DNA from: Kiritimatiellota bacterium
Lineage (GTDB): Bacteria > Verrucomicrobiota > Kiritimatiellia > JAAZAB01
DNA: 64,000 nucleotides
Direction: 5' to 3'
Assembly (NCBI GenBank): GCA_026398415.1
Contig: JAPLSY010000029.1
Location: 1 to 64,000, forward strand
A program made the translations under genes and the position numbers. The notes under the pieces are model-generated. The model ran no database searches, was not told the origin of the DNA, and was given only the letters and a program-made list of their open reading frames with translations. Position 1 is the stretch's first letter; each line of letters starts with the position of its first letter. Below, in pieces: positions 42,805-51,460 of this stretch.

Positions 42805-44187
42805 TTACGACGGATTTTTCATGAGCGGGGCCTGGTTTAGCCGGGAGTGCAGTTGGAGCAGGTCGGCGATACTGAAGTCCTTGAGGGCCTCGGCTGAGCC
42901 GGCATCCATTTTGCCCATCACGTGCCGGATGGCCGGGTTCAGCATGTCCAAACCTAAACTATGGGGCGTAACCCCGTTCTGGACTATGACGTTAATGATG
43001 TCCTTGACGCGAATCGCATTCGGAACCTTGAGGAGCACGTAACGACCTCTGCCGTCAGAGACGTCCGCCAGCAGGTTGGCCTTCACGAGGGCATCCACGA
43101 CTTCATGAATCAGCCGGACGGGAATGCGGTGGGTATGTGCGTAGGCATTGATTTCGAAATGGGGTACATTGATCATCATGGACTGCGCCGCGTGCGACAT
43201 GATGGAAAGCGCCAGCATGATCCGGGACTGGGTGCTGGCCTCGTGCGCCTTTTGCTCCATTTTATAAGTTGAATAATTTTGCAGGGCAAACCCGATTTCA
43301 GCGCCCAGCAGAACGATCCACCAGGAGATGTACAGCCAAAAGAGGAATATCGGCACCGAGGCCAAAGTCCCGTAAATGGCGTTGTAGCGGCTGATGCTGA
43401 TCTGCAATGCGATATAAAACCATTGCCAACCGACCCACAGGGAGCCTCCAATAACTCCGCTGACCACCGCCGGCATGGTCAGCACCCGCGTGTTTGGCAT
43501 CAGCTTGTAGAGAAAAAAGAATGCTGCCCAGGTCGCCAGCAGGGGCAGGAACGAGAGAAACCGGGAGTACAGCAAATGGACATAGCCAAAGCGTTCCTGA
43601 AGCAACTGGATCAGCGCCGGGTTGCTGAGCGTGGCATTGATCGTTGTAGCGGCCACCATCAGGATCGGGACCACCAGAACGATGCTCAGGTAATCTGAAA
43701 ATTTGCGCAGGATCCGCCGGGGCAGGGTCACGCCCCAGACCCGGTTGAACGACATTTCCACGCAACTCAGCACGTCGACCACAATCCAAAGCAGGAGCAC
43801 GAGCCCGATCCCGCCCAGCGTGGCGAAATTCGTGTTTTTCACATATGTGAACAGATTGACCACAAAGTTCTGGAATTGGTCCGGCATGGCCGCGATGGAC
43901 TGGACAATGCGCTGTTCGGCCCACTCGCCCGCTCCCAGGCCCCGCAAGAGCGCCAAGGCCAGCGCAAGGATTGGCACGATTGCCATCAGGGAACTGTAAG
44001 TCAGTGAGGCCGCATGCAGGGGACATTCGTTATCCTGAAAACCCTTTAAGACCAGGAATACGATCCGGACAAGATTAATGCCGAGGCGTTTGAGCCGCGA
44101 CAGCGAATTGAGTTCAATTTCCCAGATGCCCTCGGACATGAATCGCCAGGCGCGATGCGTCAACTTGAGTTTTGTTTCCTCATTCAT
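42805..44187 (-). CDS. YihY/UPF0761-family inner-membrane protein with C-terminal winged-helix-like domain
   Basis: The 460-residue protein has an N-terminal polar segment, about six membrane helices (about 55-330) with the YihY hallmarks AASLTYSSLMAIVPILALAL and VPIFLFWLYISWWIVLLGAE, and a cytoplasmic domain (about 345-440; RIPVRLIHEVVDALVKANLL, YVLLKVPNAIRVKDIINVIV) resembling a winged helix, as in many longer YihY proteins. YihY proteins were once wrongly called ribonuclease BN; the function is unknown. Nothing regulatory is visible. Confidence 0.88.
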   Translation of the reverse strand: MNEETKLKLTHRAWRFMSEGIWEIELNSLSRLKRLGINLVRIVFLVLKGFQDNECPLHAASLTYSSLMAIVPILALALALLRGLGAGEWAEQRIVQSIAAMPDQFQNFVVNLFTYVKNTNFATLGGIGLVLLLWIVVDVLSCVEMSFNRVWGVTLPRRILRKFSDYLSIVLVVPILMVAATTINATLSNPALIQLLQERFGYVHLLYSRFLSFLPLLATWAAFFFLYKLMPNTRVLTMPAVVSGVIGGSLWVGWQWFYIALQISISRYNAIYGTLASVPIFLFWLYISWWIVLLGAEIGFALQNYSTYKMEQKAHEASTQSRIMLALSIMSHAAQSMMINVPHFEINAYAHTHRIPVRLIHEVVDALVKANLLADVSDGRGRYVLLKVPNAIRVKDIINVIVQNGVTPHSLGLDMLNPAIRHVMGKMDAGSAEALKDFSIADLLQLHSRLNQAPLMKNPS

Positions 44188-44256
44188 ATAAATAGATCAG
44201 CCACCAAGACGCCAAGTATCTTCTTAGTGCCTTGGAGCCTTTGTGGCATTTCCTGC

Positions 44257-44784
44257 TTAAAGCTTTCGCGCCTGCACCAGCGCCCAAGCCGCCAGTGTTT
44301 TGGCGTCTTGGATGGCGCTGCGGGACATCATGGCTTTCCATTCGAATTCGTCAAGCAAAACCACGTCCAGACGTTCGTCCGGGTCGGGATCGGCTGGCCC
44401 GTTCTGCGCCAACTCGGCATAAAAAATGGCGATCCGTTCCGTGCAGAAGCCGGGTGCCGTGAATATGAAACCCAGCGGTATCAGGGTTTTCACGGCGTAG
44501 CCGGTCTCCTCGCGGATCTCGCGCCGGGCGCACACTTCCGGTGTTTCCCCGGCTTCCAGCGTGCCGGCCACGACCTCCAGCAGTTCCTGCTCGATCGCCT
44601 TGCGGAACTGGCGGACAAACACAAAGCGGCCATCCGGCGCGCGTGCCCAGATAGCCACCGCGCCGGGGTGGCGGACGATCTCGCGCCGGGCGCGCCGGCC
44701 ATTGTCGAGCTCCACTTCGAGCACGTTGAGTTTGAGCAGGCGCCCGTCAAAAATCGGTTGGGAACTGACGGTCTTCTCGTTCAT
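44257..44784 (-). CDS. Nudix hydrolase (ADP-ribose/sugar-nucleotide pyrophosphatase type)
   Basis: The 175-residue protein has a full Nudix box, GTLEAGETPEVCARREIREE followed by TGY, which fits the G-x5-E-x7-REUxEExGU pattern with all metal-binding Glu. N-terminal strands FDGRLLKLNVLEVELDNG and the short length match ADP-ribose pyrophosphatases. The start overlaps the rfbB stop (ATGA), so it may clear or balance sugar nucleotides in the dTDP-rhamnose pathway. Confidence 0.9.
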   Translation of the reverse strand: MNEKTVSSQPIFDGRLLKLNVLEVELDNGRRARREIVRHPGAVAIWARAPDGRFVFVRQFRKAIEQELLEVVAGTLEAGETPEVCARREIREETGYAVKTLIPLGFIFTAPGFCTERIAIFYAELAQNGPADPDPDERLDVVLLDEFEWKAMMSRSAIQDAKTLAAWALVQARKL

Positions 44785-45794
44785 CGGTTGCCGTACATCG
44801 CGGCATAATATTTCTGATACTCACCGCTGCGGATGCGCTCCCACCAGGCGCGATTTTGCAGGTACCAGTCCACGGTGACTTTGAGCGCCGTCTCGAAATC
44901 GAACTGCCGGCGCCAGCCTAATTCCGTTTCGATCTTGGTGGAATCAATGGCATAGCGCCGGTCGTGGCCGGGGCGATCCGTGACGTGCTGGATCAGGGAG
45001 GACGGTTTGTCCAACAGCTTGAGGATCAGGCGGACGACCTCCAGGTTGGGGACATCGTGCATGCCGCCGATATTATAAACTTCACCGGCCTTGCCCTGGC
45101 GCAGGACGCAATCAATGCCCCGGCAATGGTCGCGTACGTAAATCCAGTCGCGCACCTGCCGCCCATCGCCATAGACCGGCAGGGGCTTGTTTTCCAGGGC
45201 GTTGGCGATCATCAGGGGGATCAGCTTTTCGGGGAACTGGTAGGGCCCGAAATTATTGGAACAGCGTGTAATTACGGCGTCCAGGCCGTGCGAACGGTGC
45301 GCGGCGCGCACCATAAAGTCGGAACCCGCCTTGGTGGCCGCGTAGGGATTGTTCGGCTGGATGGGCGATGTTTCCATGAACCGGCCTTCCGACTCCAGAC
45401 TGCCATACACTTCATCCGTCGAAACATGCACAAATCGCCGAACGCGATGAGCGCGGACGGCGTCCAGCAGGCGCTGGGTACCGAGGATGTTGGTGCGAAT
45501 GAAGGCCTCCGGCCCCAAATGCAGACTGCGGTCCACGTGGCTCTCGGCCGCGAAATGCACCACGGCATCCATAACGTGCGCTTTAAACACCGCCGTAACG
45601 TCCGCCTCCACGGTGATGTCGCCCTTGACAAACGTGTAGTGCGGGTTCCGCTCGACCGGGCCCAAGTTCTCCAGGTTGCCGGCATAAGTCAGCGCGTCGA
45701 AATTGACGATCTGTATATCCGGGTGTTCGGCCAGCATGTAGTGGATGAAGTTGCTGCCGATGAACCCCGCCCCGCCGGTAATTAATAATTTCAT
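44781..45794 (-). CDS. rfbB: dTDP-glucose 4,6-dehydratase RfbB/RmlB
   Basis: This short-chain dehydrogenase/reductase oxidises and dehydrates dTDP-glucose to dTDP-4-keto-6-deoxyglucose, step 2 of dTDP-rhamnose synthesis. The 337-residue protein has a GGAGFIGSN nucleotide loop, VVHFAAESHVDRSL, STDEVYGSL, and the catalytic YAATKAGSDF. It contains VITRCSNNFGPYQFPEKLIP and GDGRQVRDWIYVRDHC, typical of RmlB. The other rhamnose genes lie 14 kb away at 59-61.5 kb, split by the glycosyltransferase region. Confidence 0.95.
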   Translation of the reverse strand: MKLLITGGAGFIGSNFIHYMLAEHPDIQIVNFDALTYAGNLENLGPVERNPHYTFVKGDITVEADVTAVFKAHVMDAVVHFAAESHVDRSLHLGPEAFIRTNILGTQRLLDAVRAHRVRRFVHVSTDEVYGSLESEGRFMETSPIQPNNPYAATKAGSDFMVRAAHRSHGLDAVITRCSNNFGPYQFPEKLIPLMIANALENKPLPVYGDGRQVRDWIYVRDHCRGIDCVLRQGKAGEVYNIGGMHDVPNLEVVRLILKLLDKPSSLIQHVTDRPGHDRRYAIDSTKIETELGWRRQFDFETALKVTVDWYLQNRAWWERIRSGEYQKYYAAMYGNR

Positions 45795-45834
45795 AGGATT
45801 TACTCTGACTCATTGCGCTTTTGCGGATTAACCA

Positions 45835-45862
45835 TTGCTAAAATTAAAACACATGATATGAT
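45835..45862 (+). promoter_or_regulatory. sigma70-like promoter for the gene at 45908
   Basis: TTGCTA (45835-45840) and TATGAT (45857-45862), spaced by 16 bases, precede the secreted-protein gene. The -10 matches at five of six bases, the -35 at four. Confidence 0.45.
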
Positions 45863-45907
45863 AACCATATTGAATTTCCAATCCAATCTTTTCGGGCACA
45901 CGGGGAC

Positions 45908-46858
45908 ATGGTAATGAAACAGCCGAGCGCCACACTTTATTGTCTGGGGTTCGCTATTGCGGGGTGGGGGGCCGCCCTGGTGGCGCCCGCCGTCACGACG
46001 GCGGATTTCAGCCGCTACCAGGTGGTTCTTGATCGCAAGCCGTTCGGCGAAGTGGCGCCCATTGCCGTACCTGGAGCCGCAGACCTGGCGGCGGCCGAGT
46101 CGTTTGCCAAGGACTATGAAATGAAGGCCATCATTGACGATGGCGATAAGCTCCAGGTGTGTGTTCTGGACAAGAAAACCAACAAGCACCTCTATCTGGA
46201 CATCGGCCAGGAAATCAGCGGCATGCAGTTGGTCTCGGTGAATTACGACAAGGAAGAGGCGGTTCTGAAAATGGGCATCGAAACCACTATTATCAAACTC
46301 CATCCTGATAAGAAGGATAAAGACGCGGCCCCGGCCATGGCGGGTGCGCTGGGTGTGCCCGCGTTCGGGATGCCTCGGAAAAACCTGGCCGCGGAGAACG
46401 CGACCTCGCCCTTCGGCTCGAATGACCAGGGCAGCGGCAGCCGCAAGCCGTTTTTCTCGGATATGAAAAGGCGCGGCACCTCGCCTTTCCAGCGCATGGG
46501 CACCAACGTGCCGGGCCAAGCCAAGAGTCTGGAGTCCTTTTTCAAACCCAATACCAACATGACAACACCGTTTGTCTCGCCCTTCCGTCAGCCAGCCTCG
46601 CCGTTTAAGCCGGCCAGTACGCCGGGCACCGCTGGACAGGAGAACCCCAATCCGATGTTTCCGTTTGCGCCCGTCAATCAGTCCGTTCAGGATGGAGGGG
46701 CCGCCGCGGCCGGCCAGTCGGTTGCTCAGCCGGCCGGTCTGAACCCGCAGATGCAGACCAGTCCGAACGAGGGGTATTCGCAAACTCCGGTACAGCCCGC
46801 GGTGATGCCGTTCACCGTACCGGTTGAGGATGATGGGACCGGCGAGAGCGAGGAATAA
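45908..46858 (+). CDS. exported protein of unknown family (GspC/PilP-like region possible)
   Basis: The 316-residue protein has a signal or anchor segment (LYCLGFAIAGWGAALVAP), then a region (about 38-140) of RYQVVLDRKPFGEVAPI and LDIGQEISGMQLVSVNYDKE that reads like the periplasmic HR domain of GspC or a PilP-type pilot protein. A long Pro/Ala/Phe/Gln-rich tail follows. It could be the missing GspC for the gspK-L-M genes, but I cannot confirm that. ATG 45914, two codons downstream, has a slightly better distance from GGGG. The next glycosyltransferase starts 5 bases after its stop. Confidence 0.55.
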   Translation: MVMKQPSATLYCLGFAIAGWGAALVAPAVTTADFSRYQVVLDRKPFGEVAPIAVPGAADLAAAESFAKDYEMKAIIDDGDKLQVCVLDKKTNKHLYLDIGQEISGMQLVSVNYDKEEAVLKMGIETTIIKLHPDKKDKDAAPAMAGALGVPAFGMPRKNLAAENATSPFGSNDQGSGSRKPFFSDMKRRGTSPFQRMGTNVPGQAKSLESFFKPNTNMTTPFVSPFRQPASPFKPASTPGTAGQENPNPMFPFAPVNQSVQDGGAAAAGQSVAQPAGLNPQMQTSPNEGYSQTPVQPAVMPFTVPVEDDGTGESEE

Positions 46859-46863
46859 GAATC

Positions 46864-48057
46864 ATGGGCAATGAGCCGTCCCGGGGTATTTCGGTCATTC
46901 TTCCCTGCCTGAACGAAGAAGCCTCGCTGGGCCAGGTCATCGAACTGGCGCGTCGCGGGATTGCCAAGTTGGGCCTGCCGGAAGACATCATCGTGGTGGA
47001 TAATGGTTCCACCGACCTTTCCGTCCAGGTGGCCCGCGCGCACGGGGCCCGCGTCCTGACGGAGCCGCATCGCGGCTATGGCTCGGCGCTCCGCAAGGGA
47101 TTCGAAAATGTCCGCTATGACATCATCGTCATGGGTGACGCGGATTTGTCCTATGATCTTTCCTCGCTGGACGCGCTCGTAGCGCTGCTCCTGCAGGGCA
47201 CGGCGGATTTTGTGATGGGCAATCGGATGCACGATATTCAACCTGGCGCCATGCCTCGGCTCCACCGGTATGTTGGCAATCCCATGCTTTCGGCCACCCT
47301 GCGGCTGCTCTTTCACAGCAACACCGTGCACGATGCGCACTGCGGCATGCGGGCCATTACCAGCCGTGCCTATCGCCGTTTGCACTGCGTCACGACCGGC
47401 ATGGAATTTGCCAGCGAGATGGTCGTGCGCGCCATCCGCTGTAACCTGCGGATTGCCGAGCGGGATATTACCTATCGGCCCCGGGTGGGGAAATCCAAAT
47501 TGCATTCGTTCCGGGATGGCTGGCGCCATCTGCGCTTCATGATTCTGCACAGTCCCACGCTCCTGCTCCTGACGCCGGGGATCGTGGGATGGGTGATTGG
47601 ACTGGCGATCTCCCTGCCGCTGGCATTCGGCCCATTCATCATCCATGGGCGCCTGGTGGATATTCACTGCATGCTGATCGGCGGCGTGCTGAACATTCTG
47701 AGTATCCAGTTCATCACCATCGGGCTTCTGGCCAAGGCCTATGGCCATCTCTCCGGCCTGCAGGAAGACGCGATTGTCGCCTGGTTCTACCGCTGGTTCA
47801 CCTTCGAAAAAGCCTGTGTCGTATCGGCGCTGGTGATCGGCACGGGGCTGGTACTCACGCTTTGGATCATGGTGCAGTGGGTGGCCAGCGGGTTCGGTGC
47901 GCTGAATCAACAGCGCCTGCTGTTTTTTGCCCTGATCTGCCTGGTTAACGGCGTGCAGATCGGCGCGGCCTCGTTCCTGTTCAGCATTATGGCGTTGCCG
48001 CGTCATATTGACCGGCTGCCACCGGAATCCGCAAACACGGGCATTACGGATACTTGA
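46864..48057 (+). CDS. family 2 glycosyltransferase with C-terminal membrane helices (polyprenol-phosphate type)
   Basis: The 397-residue enzyme has a GT-A domain (1-220) with ISVILPCLNEEASLGQVIEL, VDNGSTDLS, the DAD in VMGDADLSYDL and the acceptor-side DAHCGMRAI, and then four membrane helices (about 235-380). This matches dolichol/undecaprenyl-phosphate sugar transferases such as GtrB or ArnC-type enzymes. It probably loads a sugar onto a lipid carrier in the polysaccharide locus. Confidence 0.9.
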   Translation: MGNEPSRGISVILPCLNEEASLGQVIELARRGIAKLGLPEDIIVVDNGSTDLSVQVARAHGARVLTEPHRGYGSALRKGFENVRYDIIVMGDADLSYDLSSLDALVALLLQGTADFVMGNRMHDIQPGAMPRLHRYVGNPMLSATLRLLFHSNTVHDAHCGMRAITSRAYRRLHCVTTGMEFASEMVVRAIRCNLRIAERDITYRPRVGKSKLHSFRDGWRHLRFMILHSPTLLLLTPGIVGWVIGLAISLPLAFGPFIIHGRLVDIHCMLIGGVLNILSIQFITIGLLAKAYGHLSGLQEDAIVAWFYRWFTFEKACVVSALVIGTGLVLTLWIMVQWVASGFGALNQQRLLFFALICLVNGVQIGAASFLFSIMALPRHIDRLPPESANTGITDT

Positions 48058-48060
48058 AGA

Positions 48061-48163
48061 AATGCAGAATTATGAATGCAGAATGCAGAATGTGGCAATT
48101 GTTTATCTGCAGCGGTTTTTTTTCTGACTATTTCTGCATTCTGCATTCTACATTCTGCATTTG
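48061..48163. repeat. foldback element with GCAGAATGCAGAATG ends (W4)
   Basis: AATGCAGAATGCAGAATG near the left end pairs with CATTCTGCATTCTACATTCT at the right end, around about 40 bases. The element lies between two glycosyltransferase genes, and its right end comes right up to the start of the next frame. A short W4 word also lies at 51410. Confidence 0.55.
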
Positions 48164-48187
48164 TTCTTCATCGGCGCGAGGTGGTTT

Positions 48188-49315
48188 TTGAAAACATCGG
48201 TGGTTATCCCGGTGCTGAATGCCGCCGGCACGCTTCCCGCACTCTTGGAAGCCCTGGCGGAGCAACACCCTTTGCCGCCGGACGAAATAGTCTTGGTGGA
48301 TTCATTGTCCACCGACGACACGCGCCGGATTGCGTTGGCACATACCAATGTACGCGTCGTGCCGCTGGCCCGCTTTTCGCACGGTCGTGCCCGCAACCTC
48401 GGCGCACGGGAGGCGACGGGCGCGATCATCGTGCTGATGACCCAGGACGCTATGCCGGCGGACCGCCACTGGCTGGCGGAGCTTTTGGCGCCGCTGGCCG
48501 ACCCTTGGTCGCCTACGGCGCCGCCTGAGGCTTGCCTGCCTATGGCAATGGCGGGTAAACCCTGGTCGCCTACGGCGCCGCCAGAGGCGGGTAAACCCTG
48601 GTCGCCTACGGCGCCGCCTGAGGCTTGCCTGCCTATGGCAATGGCGGGTAAACCCTGGTCGCCTACGGCGCCGCCAGAGGCGGGTAAACCCCAGGTGGCG
48701 GCGGTGTATTCGCGTCAAGTGCCGCGGCCGGATGCGCCGCCCACGGAAAAGTTTTTTTTGGCCTACCATTTTCCGCCCGGCCCGCCGTTGCGGCGGGTGC
48801 AGCCTGCGGGGCGCGCACTGACCCTGGCAGACGTGTTTTTTTCCAACGTCAGTGCCGCCGTGCGCCGCGAGGTCCTCCTGCGCCACCCGTTTGACGAAAC
48901 GCTCATCATGAGCGAAGACCAGCAATTTGCGCGCGACCTGATCGCAGCGGGCTACGCAGTGGTTTATCAGCCGGCGTCCATGGTCGTGCACTCGCACCGC
49001 TATTCGCTTGGTACGGCATTTCGGCGTTATTTCGACAGCGTGTATTCGCTGTCGGTAATTTTTCCCGCGCATGATCTCAAGGTCAGCGCCGCCATGGGCC
49101 GGCGTTATCTGCGTCGGGAAACAAGCTATATGCTGCGGCATCATCCGTTGCAGTTTCCCTACTATTGCCTGTACACGCTGGTCAAGATGGCGGGAGTGCT
49201 GTGCAGTCATTTTGCCGACCGCATGCCTTTGTGGCTGGCCCGTGCCTGCAGCCTGCACCGTTACTACTGGGAAGAGAAAGCCTTGGACGAGCATCCGCCG
49301 GACAAACCGTTATGA
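48188..49315 (+). CDS. family 2 glycosyltransferase with a 62-residue repeat insertion
   Basis: The 375-residue enzyme (from TTG 48188, after GAGG at 6 bases; 48161 is a longer option) has a GT-A fold with SVVIPVLNAAGTLPALLEAL, VDSLSTDDT, GARNLGAREA-like HGRARNLGAREATG and MTQDAMPAD. The next family strand, normally following LADP, is delayed by a 62-residue tandem repeat (see 48503-48688), after which QVAAVYSRQVPRP resumes. C-terminal sequence FDETLIMSEDQQFARDLIAA has the catalytic ED. It looks like a rhamnosyltransferase-type enzyme. Whether the insertion leaves it active is uncertain. Confidence 0.85.
   Translation: MKTSVVIPVLNAAGTLPALLEALAEQHPLPPDEIVLVDSLSTDDTRRIALAHTNVRVVPLARFSHGRARNLGAREATGAIIVLMTQDAMPADRHWLAELLAPLADPWSPTAPPEACLPMAMAGKPWSPTAPPEAGKPWSPTAPPEACLPMAMAGKPWSPTAPPEAGKPQVAAVYSRQVPRPDAPPTEKFFLAYHFPPGPPLRRVQPAGRALTLADVFFSNVSAAVRREVLLRHPFDETLIMSEDQQFARDLIAAGYAVVYQPASMVVHSHRYSLGTAFRRYFDSVYSLSVIFPAHDLKVSAAMGRRYLRRETSYMLRHHPLQFPYYCLYTLVKMAGVLCSHFADRMPLWLARACSLHRYYWEEKALDEHPPDKPL
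48503..48688. repeat. two tandem copies of a 93-bp coding repeat
   Basis: Each unit has a 57-base part (PWSPTAPPEACLPMAMAGK) and a 36-base part (PWSPTAPPEAGK). The two units are almost identical. The DNA carries palindromic words such as GGCGGGTAAACC. The family alignment by eye runs from LADP directly to QVAAVY, so the insertion is precise. Confidence 0.85.
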
Positions 49316-49320
49316 GTTAG

Positions 49321-49354
49321 GCCCTGAAGTTAAGCGAGGCGCATACTTCAGGGC
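49321..49354 (+). terminator. terminator-like perfect inverted repeat
   Basis: GCCCTGAAGT and ACTTCAGGGC, a 10-bp perfect stem with a 14-base loop, start eight bases after the glycosyltransferase stop and are followed by GACTGTTTTAT. Confidence 0.6.
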
Positions 49355-49364
49355 GACTGTTTTA

Positions 49365-49433
49365 TGTAGCCGCGGCGGTGACGCCGTGGCCGTGGCAGCC
49401 GGAAGAATCCACGCCGTTACTGGCGCGGCTACA
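49365..49433. repeat. 69-bp palindromic element (TGTAGCCGCG ends)
   Basis: TGTAGCCGCG and CGCGGCTACA bound a sequence that also contains facing GGTGACGCCGTGG and CCACGCCGTTAC words. It resembles non-autonomous REP-type elements. It ends 20 bases before the next glycosyltransferase gene. Confidence 0.6.
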
Positions 49434-49452
49434 AACCTGAGCGAAATTATCC

Positions 49453-50424
49453 ATGAGCTTAGCCGTAGTCATTTTGAACTGGAACCAGGCGGCGGCTACC
49501 ATCCGCTGTGTCGAGGCCGTGGCCGCCTGGACGCAGGTGGCGCCCGCTATCTGGGTCGTGGACAATGCCTCGCAGGACGGCAGTCGGGACTTGATTCCGA
49601 AGCAATGTCCTAGGGCCCAAGTCCTGGCCAGCGACAGTAACCTGGGCTTCGCGGGCGGCAACAATCTGGCCCTGCGTCAGATCCTGTCCTCCCGGTCGGA
49701 TGTCGTGCTCCTGCTGAATAACGACGCGGTCGTCGCCGAGGACCAGGTTCAGCACCTGATGACAGAGCTCGAAACGCACCCGCGCATAGGCGTGGTGGGT
49801 CCGCTCCTGGATGAGCGGCGCGGTCTGCCAGCGCGAAGCGCTCCCGCCTTCGCGAAGCCCGCTTTGATGGGCGTAGGAAGGTTGGCGCAGGCAGGCCAGG
49901 AAAAAATCTTTACCGCCGGCGGACGGGATATTGCGCGGCATCTCGGGACGCGCCATGAGTACTCATCGGCAGATCTTCCCGCGCTGATTGCCACGCACCG
50001 GCTCCTGGACGTGGATTACGTGCCGGGTACTGTTGCCCTTGTCCGGGCCGAAGTGTTCCGGACCGTGGGGCTGTTCGATGAGGACTATTTTTTCAGCGGT
50101 GAAATGGCCGATTTTTGCCGACGGGCCGATGCCCAGGGTTATGCCAGCGCGATTTGTTCACGTGCCCGTGCCGTGCATGAACTTGGTGGCGGTGCGCGTT
50201 CTACGCTCTATCGCTACTACACGCTTCGCAACCGATTTCTATACAGTCGAAAGTTTTATTCTTCCCGGCGCGTGCTGTATGCTTGCCTCTGGAGCGCCGT
50301 TGGGTTGGCGATGGCGGCGCGCTCGTTGATTCAGGGCCGTCCGGCGGAAGCCCGTGCGGCCTGGCACGCCTTGCGCGACGGCCTGGCCGGCCGGTTTGGG
50401 AATCGGAATGAATTGTTTATGTAA
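49453..50424 (+). CDS. family 2 glycosyltransferase (rhamnosyltransferase-like)
   Basis: The 323-residue enzyme has LAVVILNWNQAAATIRCVEA, VDNASQDGSRDL, the LGFAGGNNLAL core, LLLNNDAV (the DxD position), and FDEDYFFSGEMADFCRRA with the catalytic acid. A short insert near residues 120-145 (LPARSAPAFAKPALMGVGR), encoded by palindromic DNA with CTTCGCGAAG, lengthens the loop between two family strands. The stop is two bases before the next glycosyltransferase, so the two are co-transcribed. Confidence 0.92.
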   Translation: MSLAVVILNWNQAAATIRCVEAVAAWTQVAPAIWVVDNASQDGSRDLIPKQCPRAQVLASDSNLGFAGGNNLALRQILSSRSDVVLLLNNDAVVAEDQVQHLMTELETHPRIGVVGPLLDERRGLPARSAPAFAKPALMGVGRLAQAGQEKIFTAGGRDIARHLGTRHEYSSADLPALIATHRLLDVDYVPGTVALVRAEVFRTVGLFDEDYFFSGEMADFCRRADAQGYASAICSRARAVHELGGGARSTLYRYYTLRNRFLYSRKFYSSRRVLYACLWSAVGLAMAARSLIQGRPAEARAAWHALRDGLAGRFGNRNELFM

Positions 50425-50425
50425 T

Positions 50426-51427
50426 ATGAGCACCCCAAAAGTCACCGTCGTCATTCCGGTTTGGAACGGGGCCGCCTGGCTGGCGGCATGCCTCGATGCC
50501 CTGGCGGCGCAGTCGTTCCGCGATTTTGCCGTGATCGTGGTGGATAATGGCTCAACCGATAACAGCCGTGCGCTGGTGGCGCGGCATGCGCCGCAGGCCG
50601 CATTGATCGCCTGGGAGTGCAACCGTGGATTTGCCGCCGCCGTTAATGCCGGTATCCACGCCAGCTGCTCCGAGTATGTGGCGCTCCTGAACGTGGATAC
50701 GGTGCCGCGCCCGGATTGGTTGGCGAGCCTTGTCCGGACGATGGACGCCAGCGCTCCGGATGTCGGCGGCCTGACGTCCAAAATGTTGGCCATGACCGAT
50801 CCCACCGTTGTGGACGACTGCGGCGACAGCCTCTCGTGGCAAGGCGCCGCCGCCAAGCGCGGGCATGGCCGGAGTGCGGCCGAATTTGAAATTTTTGGGG
50901 AAATATTTTCGCCCTGTGCCGGCGCCGCACTATACCGGAAATCATTTTTGGATGAGTTGGGTGGGTTTGACGAATGCTTTTTCGCATACCTTGAGGATGT
51001 GGATTTGGGCCTGCGCGGGCATTTGCGCGGTTACCGCTATCTTTTCGTGCCATCAGCGGAAGTCCTCCATCAAGGTCATGGGAGCGGATTGCCCCAGGCG
51101 CGCTATGTGCGCCTCATGACGCGTAATCGGATCCTCCTGTTTTTGAAAAACCTGCCAATGCGCCTGCTTATCCGGCATGCGTCGTCCCTGCTTTATGGTC
51201 AGCTTTATTTTAGCATCGCCTACCGGCGACCGTTGGCCGCGCTGGCCGGATATTTATCGGTTTTGCCGGTCCTGCCGCATATTGTGCGGGAGCGCCGGGC
51301 GATTCGATCAAAGCTGAAACTCACGTTGGCGCAGGTGGAGCATCTGCTGACGCCGACGATGAACGAGCCGCCCTTGCGGGAATTGGCGCGAACCTGGTGG
51401 CAGAGGAAAATGCAGAATGAAGAATGA
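50426..51427 (+). CDS. family 2 glycosyltransferase (rhamnosyltransferase-like)
   Basis: From ATG 50426, two bases after the previous stop, the 333-residue enzyme has VTVVIPVWNGAAWLAACLDA, VDNGSTDNSRAL, LLNVDTVPRPDWLASLV and FDECFFAYLEDVDLGLRGHL with the catalytic ED. The frame from 50354 overlaps the preceding gene and is rejected. No ribosome-binding site is strong, which fits translational coupling. Short GCAGAATG words follow near the stop. Confidence 0.92.
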   Translation: MSTPKVTVVIPVWNGAAWLAACLDALAAQSFRDFAVIVVDNGSTDNSRALVARHAPQAALIAWECNRGFAAAVNAGIHASCSEYVALLNVDTVPRPDWLASLVRTMDASAPDVGGLTSKMLAMTDPTVVDDCGDSLSWQGAAAKRGHGRSAAEFEIFGEIFSPCAGAALYRKSFLDELGGFDECFFAYLEDVDLGLRGHLRGYRYLFVPSAEVLHQGHGSGLPQARYVRLMTRNRILLFLKNLPMRLLIRHASSLLYGQLYFSIAYRRPLAALAGYLSVLPVLPHIVRERRAIRSKLKLTLAQVEHLLTPTMNEPPLRELARTWWQRKMQNEE

Positions 51428-51460
51428 AAAAACAACATCTTATTAAAACCTGCATTTAAT

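Noticed and set aside
42964..42983. Sequence resembling the island box inside the YihY gene
   Set aside because: CTATGGGGCGTAACCCC resembles the P1-P6 box, but no YGTANNCT octamer lies 15-17 bases on, and it is inside a conserved coding region with no gene start downstream. A chance match is simplest.
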